From NCBI RefSeq assembly GCF_023078495.1, contig NZ_CP095742.1, forward strand, positions 806,001 to 870,000: 64,000 bases of DNA, written 5' to 3'. The notes below the pieces were generated by a model. The model saw only the letters and a list, made by a program, of their open reading frames with translations, was not told the origin of the DNA and did no database searches. Source of the stretch: Luteibacter aegosomatissinici (GTDB taxonomy: Bacteria; Pseudomonadota; Gammaproteobacteria; Xanthomonadales; Rhodanobacteraceae). Positions 8,622 through 16,093 of this stretch are shown here, in pieces (positions within the stretch are counted from its first letter, which is position 1; each line of letters begins with the position of its first letter). Both the position numbers and the translations under genes were made by a program.

Positions 8622-10001
8622 TTATGCGCGTACGCGTTTCCGGCGAAGGAAATACGCGATGCCAAGGATCGCGAACCACACCGGGCTGGCGATCAGCGCC
8701 TGGCGGGTATCCGATTCCAGCGTGAGCAACACCAGCACGAAGGCGAAGAACGCGAGGCACACCCAGCACATGAACACACCGCCGGGCATCTTGTACGACG
8801 ACACCGCGTGCAGTTCGGGGCGCTTCTTCCGGTACGCCATGTACGAGCAAAGGATCAGCGACCAGACGAACATGAAGAGAATGGCGGAGAGCGTGGTCAC
8901 CAGGGTGAAGGCGGTGACCAGGTTCGGCACGACGTAGACGAGCATCGCGCCGCCCAGCAGGCAGACGCACGAGAATAGCAGGCCACGCGAGGGTACCGCC
9001 GCCTTCGAGAGGCGCTTGAACGCCGACGGTGCGTGGTCTTCTTCGGCCAGGCCGTAAAGCATGCGGCTGGTCGAGAAGATGCCGCTGTTCGCCGACGAGG
9101 TCGCCGAGGTGAGCACGACGAAGTTGATCAGGCTCGCGGCGGCCGGGATGCCGGCGAGCACGAACAATTCCACGAACGGGCTCTTGCCCGGCAGCACCTG
9201 GCGCCACGGTGTGACCGACATGATCACCACGAGCGCGAGTACGTAGAAAATGATGATGCGCACGGGGATCGAGTTGATCGCCTTGGGCAGGTTGCGTTCC
9301 GGGTCGGCGGTTTCCGCCGCCGTGGTGCCGACCAGCTCGATGCCGACGAAGGCGAACACCGCGATCTGGAACCCGGCGAAGAACCCGTTGATGCCCATGG
9401 GGAACATGCCGCCGTCGTTCCACAGGTTGGCCAGCGAGGCGACATGGCCATCCGGCGAGTGGAACGCCCACGCCACCATGCCAAAGCCGGTGACCACCAG
9501 CGCGCAGATGGCGATGATCTTGATCAAGGCGAACCAGAACTCCAGCTCACCGAACAGGCGCACGGTGGTGAGGTTGAGCGCGAGCAGCAACAGCACGCAA
9601 AGCACCGCCGGTATCCACGGTGCCAGCGATGGGAACCAGAACTGCGCGTAGTTCGCGATGGCGATCACATCTGCGATGGCGGTGATGATCCAGCAGAACC
9701 AGTACGTCCACCCACAGAAGAAACCGGCCCAGGGGCCGAGCAGATCGGTCGAGAAATCGATGAACGATTTGTAATTGAGGTTGGAGAGCAGCAGCTCGCC
9801 CATGGCGCGCATGACGAAGAACAGCATGACGCCGATGATGAGGTACACGAACAGGATGGATGGGCCCGCCAGGCTGATGGTCTTGCCCGAGCCCATGAAC
9901 AACCCGGTGCCGATGGCGCCGCCGATGGCGATGAGCTGCAGGTGGCGGTTGGAAAGGCTGCGCCGGAGGTGGTCGGGGCTGGATTCCTGCGTTTGGCTCA
10001 T
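8622..10001 (-). CDS. cycA: D-serine/D-alanine/glycine:proton symporter CycA
   Basis: This 459-residue amino acid-polyamine-organocation (APC) permease has twelve hydrophobic segments. Long stretches are nearly identical to E. coli CycA as I remember it: NRHLQLIAIGGAIGTGLFMG at 18-37, GKTISLAGPSI, RAMGELLLSNL, GFFAGFQIAVFAFVGIELVG and TTAAETADPE. Such proteins import glycine, D-alanine and D-serine with protons across the inner membrane. The gene stands alone, flanked by REP palindromes at both ends (8519-8613 and 10090-10184). Substrate range in this organism is inferred from homology. Confidence 0.93.
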   Translation of the reverse strand: MSQTQESSPDHLRRSLSNRHLQLIAIGGAIGTGLFMGSGKTISLAGPSILFVYLIIGVMLFFVMRAMGELLLSNLNYKSFIDFSTDLLGPWAGFFCGWTYWFCWIITAIADVIAIANYAQFWFPSLAPWIPAVLCVLLLLALNLTTVRLFGELEFWFALIKIIAICALVVTGFGMVAWAFHSPDGHVASLANLWNDGGMFPMGINGFFAGFQIAVFAFVGIELVGTTAAETADPERNLPKAINSIPVRIIIFYVLALVVIMSVTPWRQVLPGKSPFVELFVLAGIPAAASLINFVVLTSATSSANSGIFSTSRMLYGLAEEDHAPSAFKRLSKAAVPSRGLLFSCVCLLGGAMLVYVVPNLVTAFTLVTTLSAILFMFVWSLILCSYMAYRKKRPELHAVSSYKMPGGVFMCWVCLAFFAFVLVLLTLESDTRQALIASPVWFAILGIAYFLRRKRVRA

Positions 10002-10089
10002 CGAGGTGCTCGGGACGGGACGGAAGGCTGCACCATAGTCGCGTTACCGGATTCCGGCAAACCAGACCAGGTTACGACCGCGCCTACCA

Positions 10090-10184
10090 GTAGGAGCCCA
10101 CCCTGTGGGCGACGCTCTTCGCGATACGGCGACAGGTCCTGCGGCGCTCTCGCGAAAGGCGTCGCCCACAGGGTGGGCTCCTAC
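10090..10184. repeat. REP palindrome, type 2 (GTAGGAGCCCACCCTGTGGGCGA)
   Basis: Arms 10090-10115 and 10159-10184 are exact reverse complements around a loop of about 43 nt. It lies between cycA and the M61-like gene, both transcribed leftward. Confidence 0.9.
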
Positions 10185-10206
10185 CGGTTCGATGGCGTGG
10201 CGATGA

Positions 10207-11556
10207 TCATGGGGTGCAGGTATCGGCGATGTGCTGTACCTGCCAGCCGTACATATCGGCCTGGGTGGTGACCGACATGCACGGCCCCAGCGCATCGGGT
10301 GGCAATTGCAGCAGTTCGCCGCGAACGATGTATTTGTCGACCAGCGGGGTGATGTCGCCACCGCCAGCCGCCCTGACTGCGGCAATCAGCGCACCCATCG
10401 GGTCGGGCTCCTCCGGGTTCATCCCGCGCAGCACGTCGGCCATGCTCGTTTTGCCACCCGTGTCGGCGCGCAGCCGGTCATCGAGCAGCCAACCGAACAG
10501 CAGGCCGCGTTGGTGCGGGATGGCCTGGATAGGCGGGGCGCGCTGCCAGTCCGCCGTGATTTGCGCGTTGCTGGCGCGGCGGAACGGCGAGTTGCCATAG
10601 TCGGCGCTCATCCGGTCGAGGTAGGCCGCCAGTTCTTTCCGGGGCAGGGCCTGCGCTGTCGAGGCCTCGCTCAGCGCGAGATAGGTGCGTAGCCCATCCG
10701 TGTACCAGGCCTGCGCCGGGCGGGCGTCTTTCGGTGCGAGCGCACGGATGTAATCTTCAATCAGCGGATCGGCGAGCTCTGTGCCGGGGGCATCACGCTG
10801 CTGTACGACGAGCATGAAAGGACCGCTGCTCCAGGCGCTAAACACATGCCCGCTGACTGGAACGGTGCTTATATACATCGGGAAATCGATGGCGTCGCCG
10901 CCCGCGGCTATCGCGAACGGGCGCAGGGCTGCCGCCGCTGCATCGATCAGTCGTGCCGAACCGGCGGCATCGGTGGTGTAGGCGTGCAATGTCGCCGAAC
11001 GGCCCAGCGGTCGCGTGATATCGACGATATGGCGGCCCACCAGGCACGCCGCATTAGCGAGGGACTCTGCATCCACGGGCCGGTCCGCGGGCAGGCTGGA
11101 CAACCCGCGCCAGCCCTCGGGCAGCTTCCATTCCAACGCGATCCGTCGCGGAACCCATGCATCCGGCACGGCAAGGATGGCCGGGCAGGGGTTGTTGCTC
11201 CAGTCCGCGGTGAGGTACGCGCCGTCCTCCCGGTCTCCCGCCAGGTTGGCGTTGCCGGCGATGCGATAGCGGAGGCTGATGGGCGCGCGCGCCGTGGCGG
11301 TCAGCTTGATGTAGCCACGGGTCGTGGTATCCGCCGCCGTGTTGGCTCGCACGTCCCGCGCGGGTGTGCCGATTCGCAGCAGCAGCTGTCCATCGGCGAC
11401 GGCCTCGGTATCAAGCGATATATCGAGCGCCGTGAGCTGATCCTTCACCAGCACCGGGGTGATGGTGTAACGCAACGGTGGCGGCTCATCGGCGTGAGCC
11501 ATCGTAGCGGTGGCGACGAGTGAGGCAAGTACGAGCATCCGTGGAACGTGTGCCAT
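10207..11556 (-). CDS. Exported M61 peptidase-like protein lacking the zinc-binding HEXXH motif
   Basis: 449 aa from ATG 11556, with a signal peptide (LVLASLVATATMAHA, cleaved before DEPPPL). The C-terminal half resembles glycyl aminopeptidases of family M61: AWYTDGLRTYLALSE matches the usual W-x-EG-x3-Y region, and RGLLFGWLLDDRL-RADTGGKTSMADVLR matches the helix ahead of the TGG-x-SLDD motif. Where M61 enzymes have HEYFH, this protein reads around LIEDYIRAL, so zinc ligands are missing and peptidase activity is unlikely. An N-terminal beta-rich region is also M61-like. I infer a periplasmic pseudo-peptidase; the M61 relation itself is moderate. Confidence 0.6.
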   Translation of the reverse strand: MAHVPRMLVLASLVATATMAHADEPPPLRYTITPVLVKDQLTALDISLDTEAVADGQLLLRIGTPARDVRANTAADTTTRGYIKLTATARAPISLRYRIAGNANLAGDREDGAYLTADWSNNPCPAILAVPDAWVPRRIALEWKLPEGWRGLSSLPADRPVDAESLANAACLVGRHIVDITRPLGRSATLHAYTTDAAGSARLIDAAAAALRPFAIAAGGDAIDFPMYISTVPVSGHVFSAWSSGPFMLVVQQRDAPGTELADPLIEDYIRALAPKDARPAQAWYTDGLRTYLALSEASTAQALPRKELAAYLDRMSADYGNSPFRRASNAQITADWQRAPPIQAIPHQRGLLFGWLLDDRLRADTGGKTSMADVLRGMNPEEPDPMGALIAAVRAAGGGDITPLVDKYIVRGELLQLPPDALGPCMSVTTQADMYGWQVQHIADTCTP

Positions 11557-11636
11557 GCGTGGCGTCTCCGTAGTGATCCGGATATCGCCATTGCAAGGCG
11601 CGGGCCAGCACGTTGCATTGCGGCCCGCGGTAGCAC

Positions 11637-11660
11637 GGCCGGTGTCCGCGGACACCGGCC
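11637..11660. repeat. Perfect 24-bp palindrome
   Basis: ggccggtgtccg at 11637-11648 is followed directly by its exact reverse complement to 11660. It lies between the end of the aldo/keto reductase gene and the start of the M61-like gene. There is no T-run on either side, so it may be an operator or a hairpin that ends or stabilises the upstream mRNA. Confidence 0.6.
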
Positions 11661-11672
11661 GGACACTTTGGC

Positions 11673-12737
11673 TTACCAGCCGCGCTCGATCGAGGCGCCA
11701 CCGCTGACCGATGCCTGCACGATCGGCAGGAAGCGGTGCGGGAAGATCGGATCGATCGCGCTTGCCTCATCAAGCCGTTGCATCTGCGCCGGCGTGAACG
11801 TGACATCGAGCGCCGCCAGGTTTTCTTCAAACTGCTTCGCGGTGCGCGCACCAAGGATCGGGATCACGCGCGGTGCTTTCTTCGCAAGAAGCCACGCGAT
11901 CGCCGTCTGCGCGGGTGAATGCCCCACGTCCTCGGCCACTTCCTTCAGCACTTCCACGATATCGAGGTTGTGCTCGCTGAGCGCGCCCATGTTCGCGGCC
12001 ACCGCCGCGCGGCCGCCGTTGAACATGTCCTTGCCCTTGTTGGCTTCGATATCCGCGCGGCTGTACTTGCCCGTGAGCACGCCGCTGCCCAGCGGCGACC
12101 ACGCCAGGACGCCAAGGCCCAGGGCGTCGGCCATCGGCAACAGATCATGTTCGACGGTGCGTTCAATCAGGCTGTACTCGATCTGCAACGCGACGAACGG
12201 AGCCCAGCCACGAAGCTCGGCGAGCATCTGCATGCGCGAGACCTGCCACGCCGGCGCATCGGAGATACCGGCGTAGACGATCTTGCCTGAACGCACGAGG
12301 TCGTCGAAGCCACGCATGATCTCTTCGACGGGCGTGGTGTAGTCCCAGACGTGCAGGTAGTACAGGTCGATGTAATCGGTACCCAGGCGCTTCAGGCTGG
12401 CCTCCACCGCGCGGACCATGTTGCGGCGGTGGTTGCCGCCCGCGTTCACGTTGCCCGGTTCGGTGTTGAGGCTGTACTTGGTGGCGATCACCGCGCGATC
12501 GCGGCGGCCTTCCAGGAACTTGCCCAGCAGCGTCTCGGACGTGCCGCCGGTATAGAAGTTGGCGGTATCGATGAAGTTACCGCCGCGCTCCAGGTACGTA
12601 TCGAGCATGGTGCGGGATTCGGACTCGCCGGCGCCCCAGCCCCAGCCCTCGCCGAAGGTCATGGTGCCGAGCGACACCGGGCTGACGCGCAGGCCGGAGC
12701 GGCCCAGGGTGGTGTAGCTATCGAGTTGCAGAGCCAT
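11673..12737 (-). CDS. Aldo/keto reductase
   Basis: The 354-residue protein carries the AKR (beta/alpha)8 barrel with the catalytic tetrad visible: Asp and Tyr in DTANFYTGG, Lys in IATKYSLN and His in YLHVWD. LGRSGLRVSPVSLGTMTFG is the standard opening strand, and GVLAWSPLGSGVLTGKY the NADPH-side loop of the YajO/general-stress type. It should reduce aldehydes or ketones with NADPH in the cytoplasm. ATG 12737 is the start beside which the family alignment begins. A LysR regulator is transcribed divergently 113 bp away and probably controls it. Confidence 0.88.
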   Translation of the reverse strand: MALQLDSYTTLGRSGLRVSPVSLGTMTFGEGWGWGAGESESRTMLDTYLERGGNFIDTANFYTGGTSETLLGKFLEGRRDRAVIATKYSLNTEPGNVNAGGNHRRNMVRAVEASLKRLGTDYIDLYYLHVWDYTTPVEEIMRGFDDLVRSGKIVYAGISDAPAWQVSRMQMLAELRGWAPFVALQIEYSLIERTVEHDLLPMADALGLGVLAWSPLGSGVLTGKYSRADIEANKGKDMFNGGRAAVAANMGALSEHNLDIVEVLKEVAEDVGHSPAQTAIAWLLAKKAPRVIPILGARTAKQFEENLAALDVTFTPAQMQRLDEASAIDPIFPHRFLPIVQASVSGGASIERGW

Positions 12738-12819
12738 CGGGTGCCTCGGGTGTGGGGGAATGTGCACACCTTAGGCGCTTCGATAGTGCTGGATATACGG
12801 ATCTTGCGCGCATACGCTT

Positions 12820-12834
12820 TGAAGCCTGGCTTCA
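12820..12834. promoter_or_regulatory. 15-bp palindrome, candidate operator of the LysR/AKR divergent promoter
   Basis: TGAAGCC-T-GGCTTCA is an exact palindrome ending 16 bp before the LysR GTG start, inside the 113-bp divergent intergenic region. LysR proteins normally bind near their own promoter; the link is inferred from position. Confidence 0.45.
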
Positions 12835-12850
12835 CAATGGAGTGCCAACG

Positions 12851-13750
12851 GTGCCGAACGACCTCCTGCCCGCCATCGCGGCGTTTGCCCGTGTGGCCCA
12901 CCACGCCAGCTTTACTCGCGCGGCCCGTGAGCTGGGGGTGTCGCCCTCGGCATTGTCACAGAGCGTCCGCGCGCTGGAAGGCCGCCTGGGGGTGAGGTTG
13001 CTCGACCGGAGTACTCGCCGCGTGGGTGTCACCGAGATCGGCCAGCGGTTCCTCGAAGAGGCCCGGGCCGGGCTGGGCGCCATCGAGCGCGCGGTCGATG
13101 CGGTGAACGATTCACGCGAGGCGCCGGCCGGCGTGCTGCGCCTGAACCTGCCCAAGGTCGTGGCCGACATCGTGGTGGTGCCGCACCTGGCCGATTTCGC
13201 GCGCGCCTACCCGGATGTCGTGGTGGAGATGCACTGTGAGAACCGCTTCATCGACCTGGTGGCCATGGGTTTCGATGCGGGATTCCGCCTGGGCGAGAGC
13301 CTGGCCAATGATGTGGTGGCGGTACCCATCGGCCCGCCGCAGCGGGTGGCAACATTCGCCTCACCGGCATACGTCGCCGCCCATGGCGCGCCGCAGACGC
13401 CCGCCGATCTGCTGAGACACCGCTGCGCCTGCATCCGGCTTGATCACGACCGCAGCCCGGAGCGCTGGGAGTACGCCATGGACGGAAGGATCATTGAAGT
13501 GGAGGCCCGGCCGGCCATCATCAGCAACGATGGCGACCTGCTGCTGGCCACGGCCCGCGAGGGCCTGGGCGTGTGCTGTCATCTCGAGGGTATCGTGGCG
13601 GGCGATCTCGCGAATGGAACGCTGGTACCGGTACTAACGGACTATTGGCCTACCTTTGGCGCGTTCCACCTGTACTATCCCAGCCGTGTGCACATGCCCA
13701 GGAAGTTGCGCGTCTTCATCGATTTCCTGCGCCGGCGCCACGCCATGTAA
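12851..13750 (+). CDS. LysR-family transcriptional regulator
   Basis: 299 aa. The N-terminal winged HTH is clear (ASFTRAARELGVSPSALSQS at about 18-37, then VRALEGRLGVRLLDRSTRRV), followed by a type 2 periplasmic-binding-like effector domain (about 90-295). Such short LysR proteins of the DsdC/YafC-like group often control a neighbouring oxidoreductase. I chose GTG 12851, which follows TGGAG; GTG 12842 is nine bases upstream. It faces the aldo/keto reductase and is followed 18 bp later by an NTF2-like gene that may be co-transcribed. Confidence 0.88.
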   Translation: MPNDLLPAIAAFARVAHHASFTRAARELGVSPSALSQSVRALEGRLGVRLLDRSTRRVGVTEIGQRFLEEARAGLGAIERAVDAVNDSREAPAGVLRLNLPKVVADIVVVPHLADFARAYPDVVVEMHCENRFIDLVAMGFDAGFRLGESLANDVVAVPIGPPQRVATFASPAYVAAHGAPQTPADLLRHRCACIRLDHDRSPERWEYAMDGRIIEVEARPAIISNDGDLLLATAREGLGVCCHLEGIVAGDLANGTLVPVLTDYWPTFGAFHLYYPSRVHMPRKLRVFIDFLRRRHAM

Positions 13751-13768
13751 GCGCCCACGGAGACCGTC

Positions 13769-14152
13769 ATGATCGATACCGCACGCCGGCAACTGATCGA
13801 GATCTACCTTGCCGCGTACAACCACTTCGATATTCCCGCCATGCTCGCGGCGCTGACCGATGACGTGCGCTTCGAGCACCACCAGGGCGGCGAACTGAGC
13901 GTGGCCACCAATGGCAAGGCGGATCTGGAGAAGCTGGCCCGCGTGGGCGCGCAACTGTTCGCCGCGCGCGAGCAGACCATCGTTTCCGTTGAAGAGCGTG
14001 GCAGCGACCTGGTCGCCACGATCGATTTCCGCGGCGAGATCGCCGAAGACATCCCCGAGGGTCCGCGCGCGGGCACGATCATCGAGATGCAGGGCACCAC
14101 CGAATTCGGCTTCGCCAACGGCAAGATCAACAAGGTGATCGACCGCGCCTGA
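13769..14152 (+). CDS. NTF2/SnoaL-like protein
   Basis: A single-domain protein of 127 residues with the cone-shaped NTF2-like fold: N-terminal helix with LIEIYLAAYNHFDIPAMLAAL, a DDVRFEH strand and C-terminal sheet strands ending in GKINKVIDRA. Members are ketosteroid-isomerase-like enzymes or ligand-binding proteins; no specific catalytic set can be named here. ACGGAGA precedes ATG 13769. It lies 18 bp downstream of the LysR gene on the same strand. Confidence 0.7.
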   Translation: MIDTARRQLIEIYLAAYNHFDIPAMLAALTDDVRFEHHQGGELSVATNGKADLEKLARVGAQLFAAREQTIVSVEERGSDLVATIDFRGEIAEDIPEGPRAGTIIEMQGTTEFGFANGKINKVIDRA

Positions 14153-14169
14153 CCCTGGCCCCGGCCCCC

Positions 14170-14194
14170 TGCAGGAGCGCGCTTGCGCGCGATC
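14170..14194. repeat. REP half-element, type 1
   Basis: gcaggagcgcgcttgcgcgcgatc, one arm only, lies between the convergent NTF2-like and receiver genes. Confidence 0.7.
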
Positions 14195-14202
14195 CGCTCC
14201 CC

Positions 14203-14556
14203 TCAGCTCGCCGCCAACCTCGCCAACGTCGCCAGCAACGTCTTCCGGTCATACGGCTTCGCCAGGTACTCCATGCGCGGCAGCAGCCAGTCGTGCTGCT
14301 CGCGCAATTCGCCCGAACTCACCAGCACGCGCATGTCGGCATGCCGCATCGCCAGTTCCTGGCCGGACACCGTGCCGGGCATGCGCACGTCGGTAAACAG
14401 GATGTCGGCGGTACCGGTCTCCAGCCAGCGTTCGGCCTCATCGCCATTCTGGGCGGTATGCACGGTAATCCCCTCGCCCTCCAGGATCATGGCGGAGATT
14501 TCGCGGATGGCGTCGTCGTCCTCGACAAGGAGTACGACCAGGGGATCAGTAGGCAT
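14203..14556 (-). CDS. Stand-alone response-regulator receiver domain
   Basis: 117 residues form only a CheY-like receiver. The acidic pocket (EDDD near 12-15), the phosphoacceptor Asp in ILFTDVRMPG, a Ser in VLVSSGE and the Lys of YLAKPYD are all present, so it should accept phosphate from a histidine kinase. There is no output domain. Proteins of this kind are common beside hybrid kinases, but none is adjacent here, so its partner is elsewhere. Cytoplasmic. Confidence 0.88.
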   Translation of the reverse strand: MPTDPLVVLLVEDDDAIREISAMILEGEGITVHTAQNGDEAERWLETGTADILFTDVRMPGTVSGQELAMRHADMRVLVSSGELREQHDWLLPRMEYLAKPYDRKTLLATLARLAAS

Positions 14557-14740
14557 GGCTCAGGTTCATAAGTGGATCGGCGAGGCAAATAACGCGCGCC
14601 CCGTGAAGGCGCCGTGGACACGGGCACCGCGCGGGGCGGCACGGGACGCCACAGGCTATCCGAAATTGCCGATATCCCAATGCCCTCCAACCACTTATGA
14701 TGCCCCCACAACGACGACAGGCGTTTTGCAGGGGAACGGG

Positions 14741-15979
14741 ATGTCGGAATGCACAAGGGGCGGCGCGCTCGGCGACCATCGGTTCGTCGCGGAAATGGAC
14801 GCGCTGCAAAAATTCGGCAGGCTGGAAAAAGAAGCCCAGCTTGGCGATGCGAAGGCGCAGTTTCGCGTCGGCGTCATGTATTTCGATGGCGAACACGTGG
14901 CGCAGGACCGTACCCGGTCGGCCCACTGGCTGCGCCGTGCCGCCGAACAGGGCCACCTCGATGGCCAGTTCCGCCTGGCCATGCAGTATGCGGAAGGCCA
15001 TGGCGTGCTGCGCGATACGGGCGAAGCCGCCGAATGGTTGCGCCGCGCTGCCGATGCGGGCCATGCCGAAGCCCAGTGCGCCCTTGGCACCCTCTACGCG
15101 CGCGGCCACGGGGTCACTGCCGACCGCGAGCAGGCCCTGCACTGGTGGGGCATGGCGGCCGACCAGGGCCATGCCCAGGCCTGCGTGAACCTGGGTGTGT
15201 CGCACTATTTCGGCCGCGGCGTCCCGCGTGATGCGGAGCTGGCGTTCGCCTTCTACAACAAGGCGATCGAGCGCGGCGACCCGGCCACCCGGGGCTACGC
15301 CGATGCCCTGTGCAGCATCGCGCACATGTACGTCGATGGCGTGGGCGTACCGCGCGATGCGGCGATGGGGGCACACCATTACCGGCGTGCGGCCGAGCTG
15401 GGCAACAGCATCGCCCAGTTCACCCTGGGCAAGATGTACCTGGAAGCCAGTGGCCTGGCCGCCGATCGCGAGCAGGCCCGCTATTGGTTTGGCCGTGCCG
15501 CGGAGCAGGGCGATAACGAAGCCAAACAGCGCCTGGCTGAACTGGATGCAGAGGCCGCCAACCCGGAGGTATCTGCCCGCCAGGCCGCCACGGGCCCACA
15601 GGACGCCGCCGGCCAGTACCAGCTGGGCATGCGCCTGGCCACCGGCGATGGCGTGGCCCGCAACGATCCGGATGCCGTGCGCTGGCTGGCGCTGGCGGCC
15701 GAACGGGGCCACCCGCAGGCGCAGTACGCGCTGGCCCGCATGATCGATGGGGGGCGTGGCGTGCCACGCAACATCGAGGAAGTGCTGCGGCTGTTACGGC
15801 TCGCGGCGGGCCAGGGCCTGCCGGAGGCCCAGTACGAGCTGGGCGTGCTGCACGATAACGGCGATGGGGTACCGCGGAATGCGGCCATTGCCCGCGCGTG
15901 GTATCGGAAGGCGTCGGCGAGGGGGCACCTCAAGGCGCTGAAAAAGCTGGAGAAACGGCGGTGGTGGCGGTTCTGGTAA
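14741..15979 (+). CDS. Sel1-repeat (TPR-like) protein
   Basis: 412 aa made almost wholly of about ten Sel1-like repeats of roughly 36 residues. Each has the A-x-x-x-L-G-x-x-Y/M...GxGVxxD pattern followed by A-x-x-W/Y-x-x-x-A-A-x-x-G (for example YAEGHGVLRDTGEAAEWLRR). These pack as a right-handed helical solenoid that binds partner proteins. No signal peptide or membrane segment is evident; the C-terminus is a basic-aromatic tail (KLEKRRWWRFW). ATG 14741 follows GGGGAACGGG. The partner is unknown. Confidence 0.85.
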   Translation: MSECTRGGALGDHRFVAEMDALQKFGRLEKEAQLGDAKAQFRVGVMYFDGEHVAQDRTRSAHWLRRAAEQGHLDGQFRLAMQYAEGHGVLRDTGEAAEWLRRAADAGHAEAQCALGTLYARGHGVTADREQALHWWGMAADQGHAQACVNLGVSHYFGRGVPRDAELAFAFYNKAIERGDPATRGYADALCSIAHMYVDGVGVPRDAAMGAHHYRRAAELGNSIAQFTLGKMYLEASGLAADREQARYWFGRAAEQGDNEAKQRLAELDAEAANPEVSARQAATGPQDAAGQYQLGMRLATGDGVARNDPDAVRWLALAAERGHPQAQYALARMIDGGRGVPRNIEEVLRLLRLAAGQGLPEAQYELGVLHDNGDGVPRNAAIARAWYRKASARGHLKALKKLEKRRWWRFW

Positions 15980-16093
15980 AGGGCATTCCCCACCCCGCTA
16001 TCCATTCGCATTAATCTGCGAACATGACTTCCGGCGCTACTAAATCCCCGGGTTTGGGCTGACCATCGCACGGTCCACCACCAGGGGTTCCCC

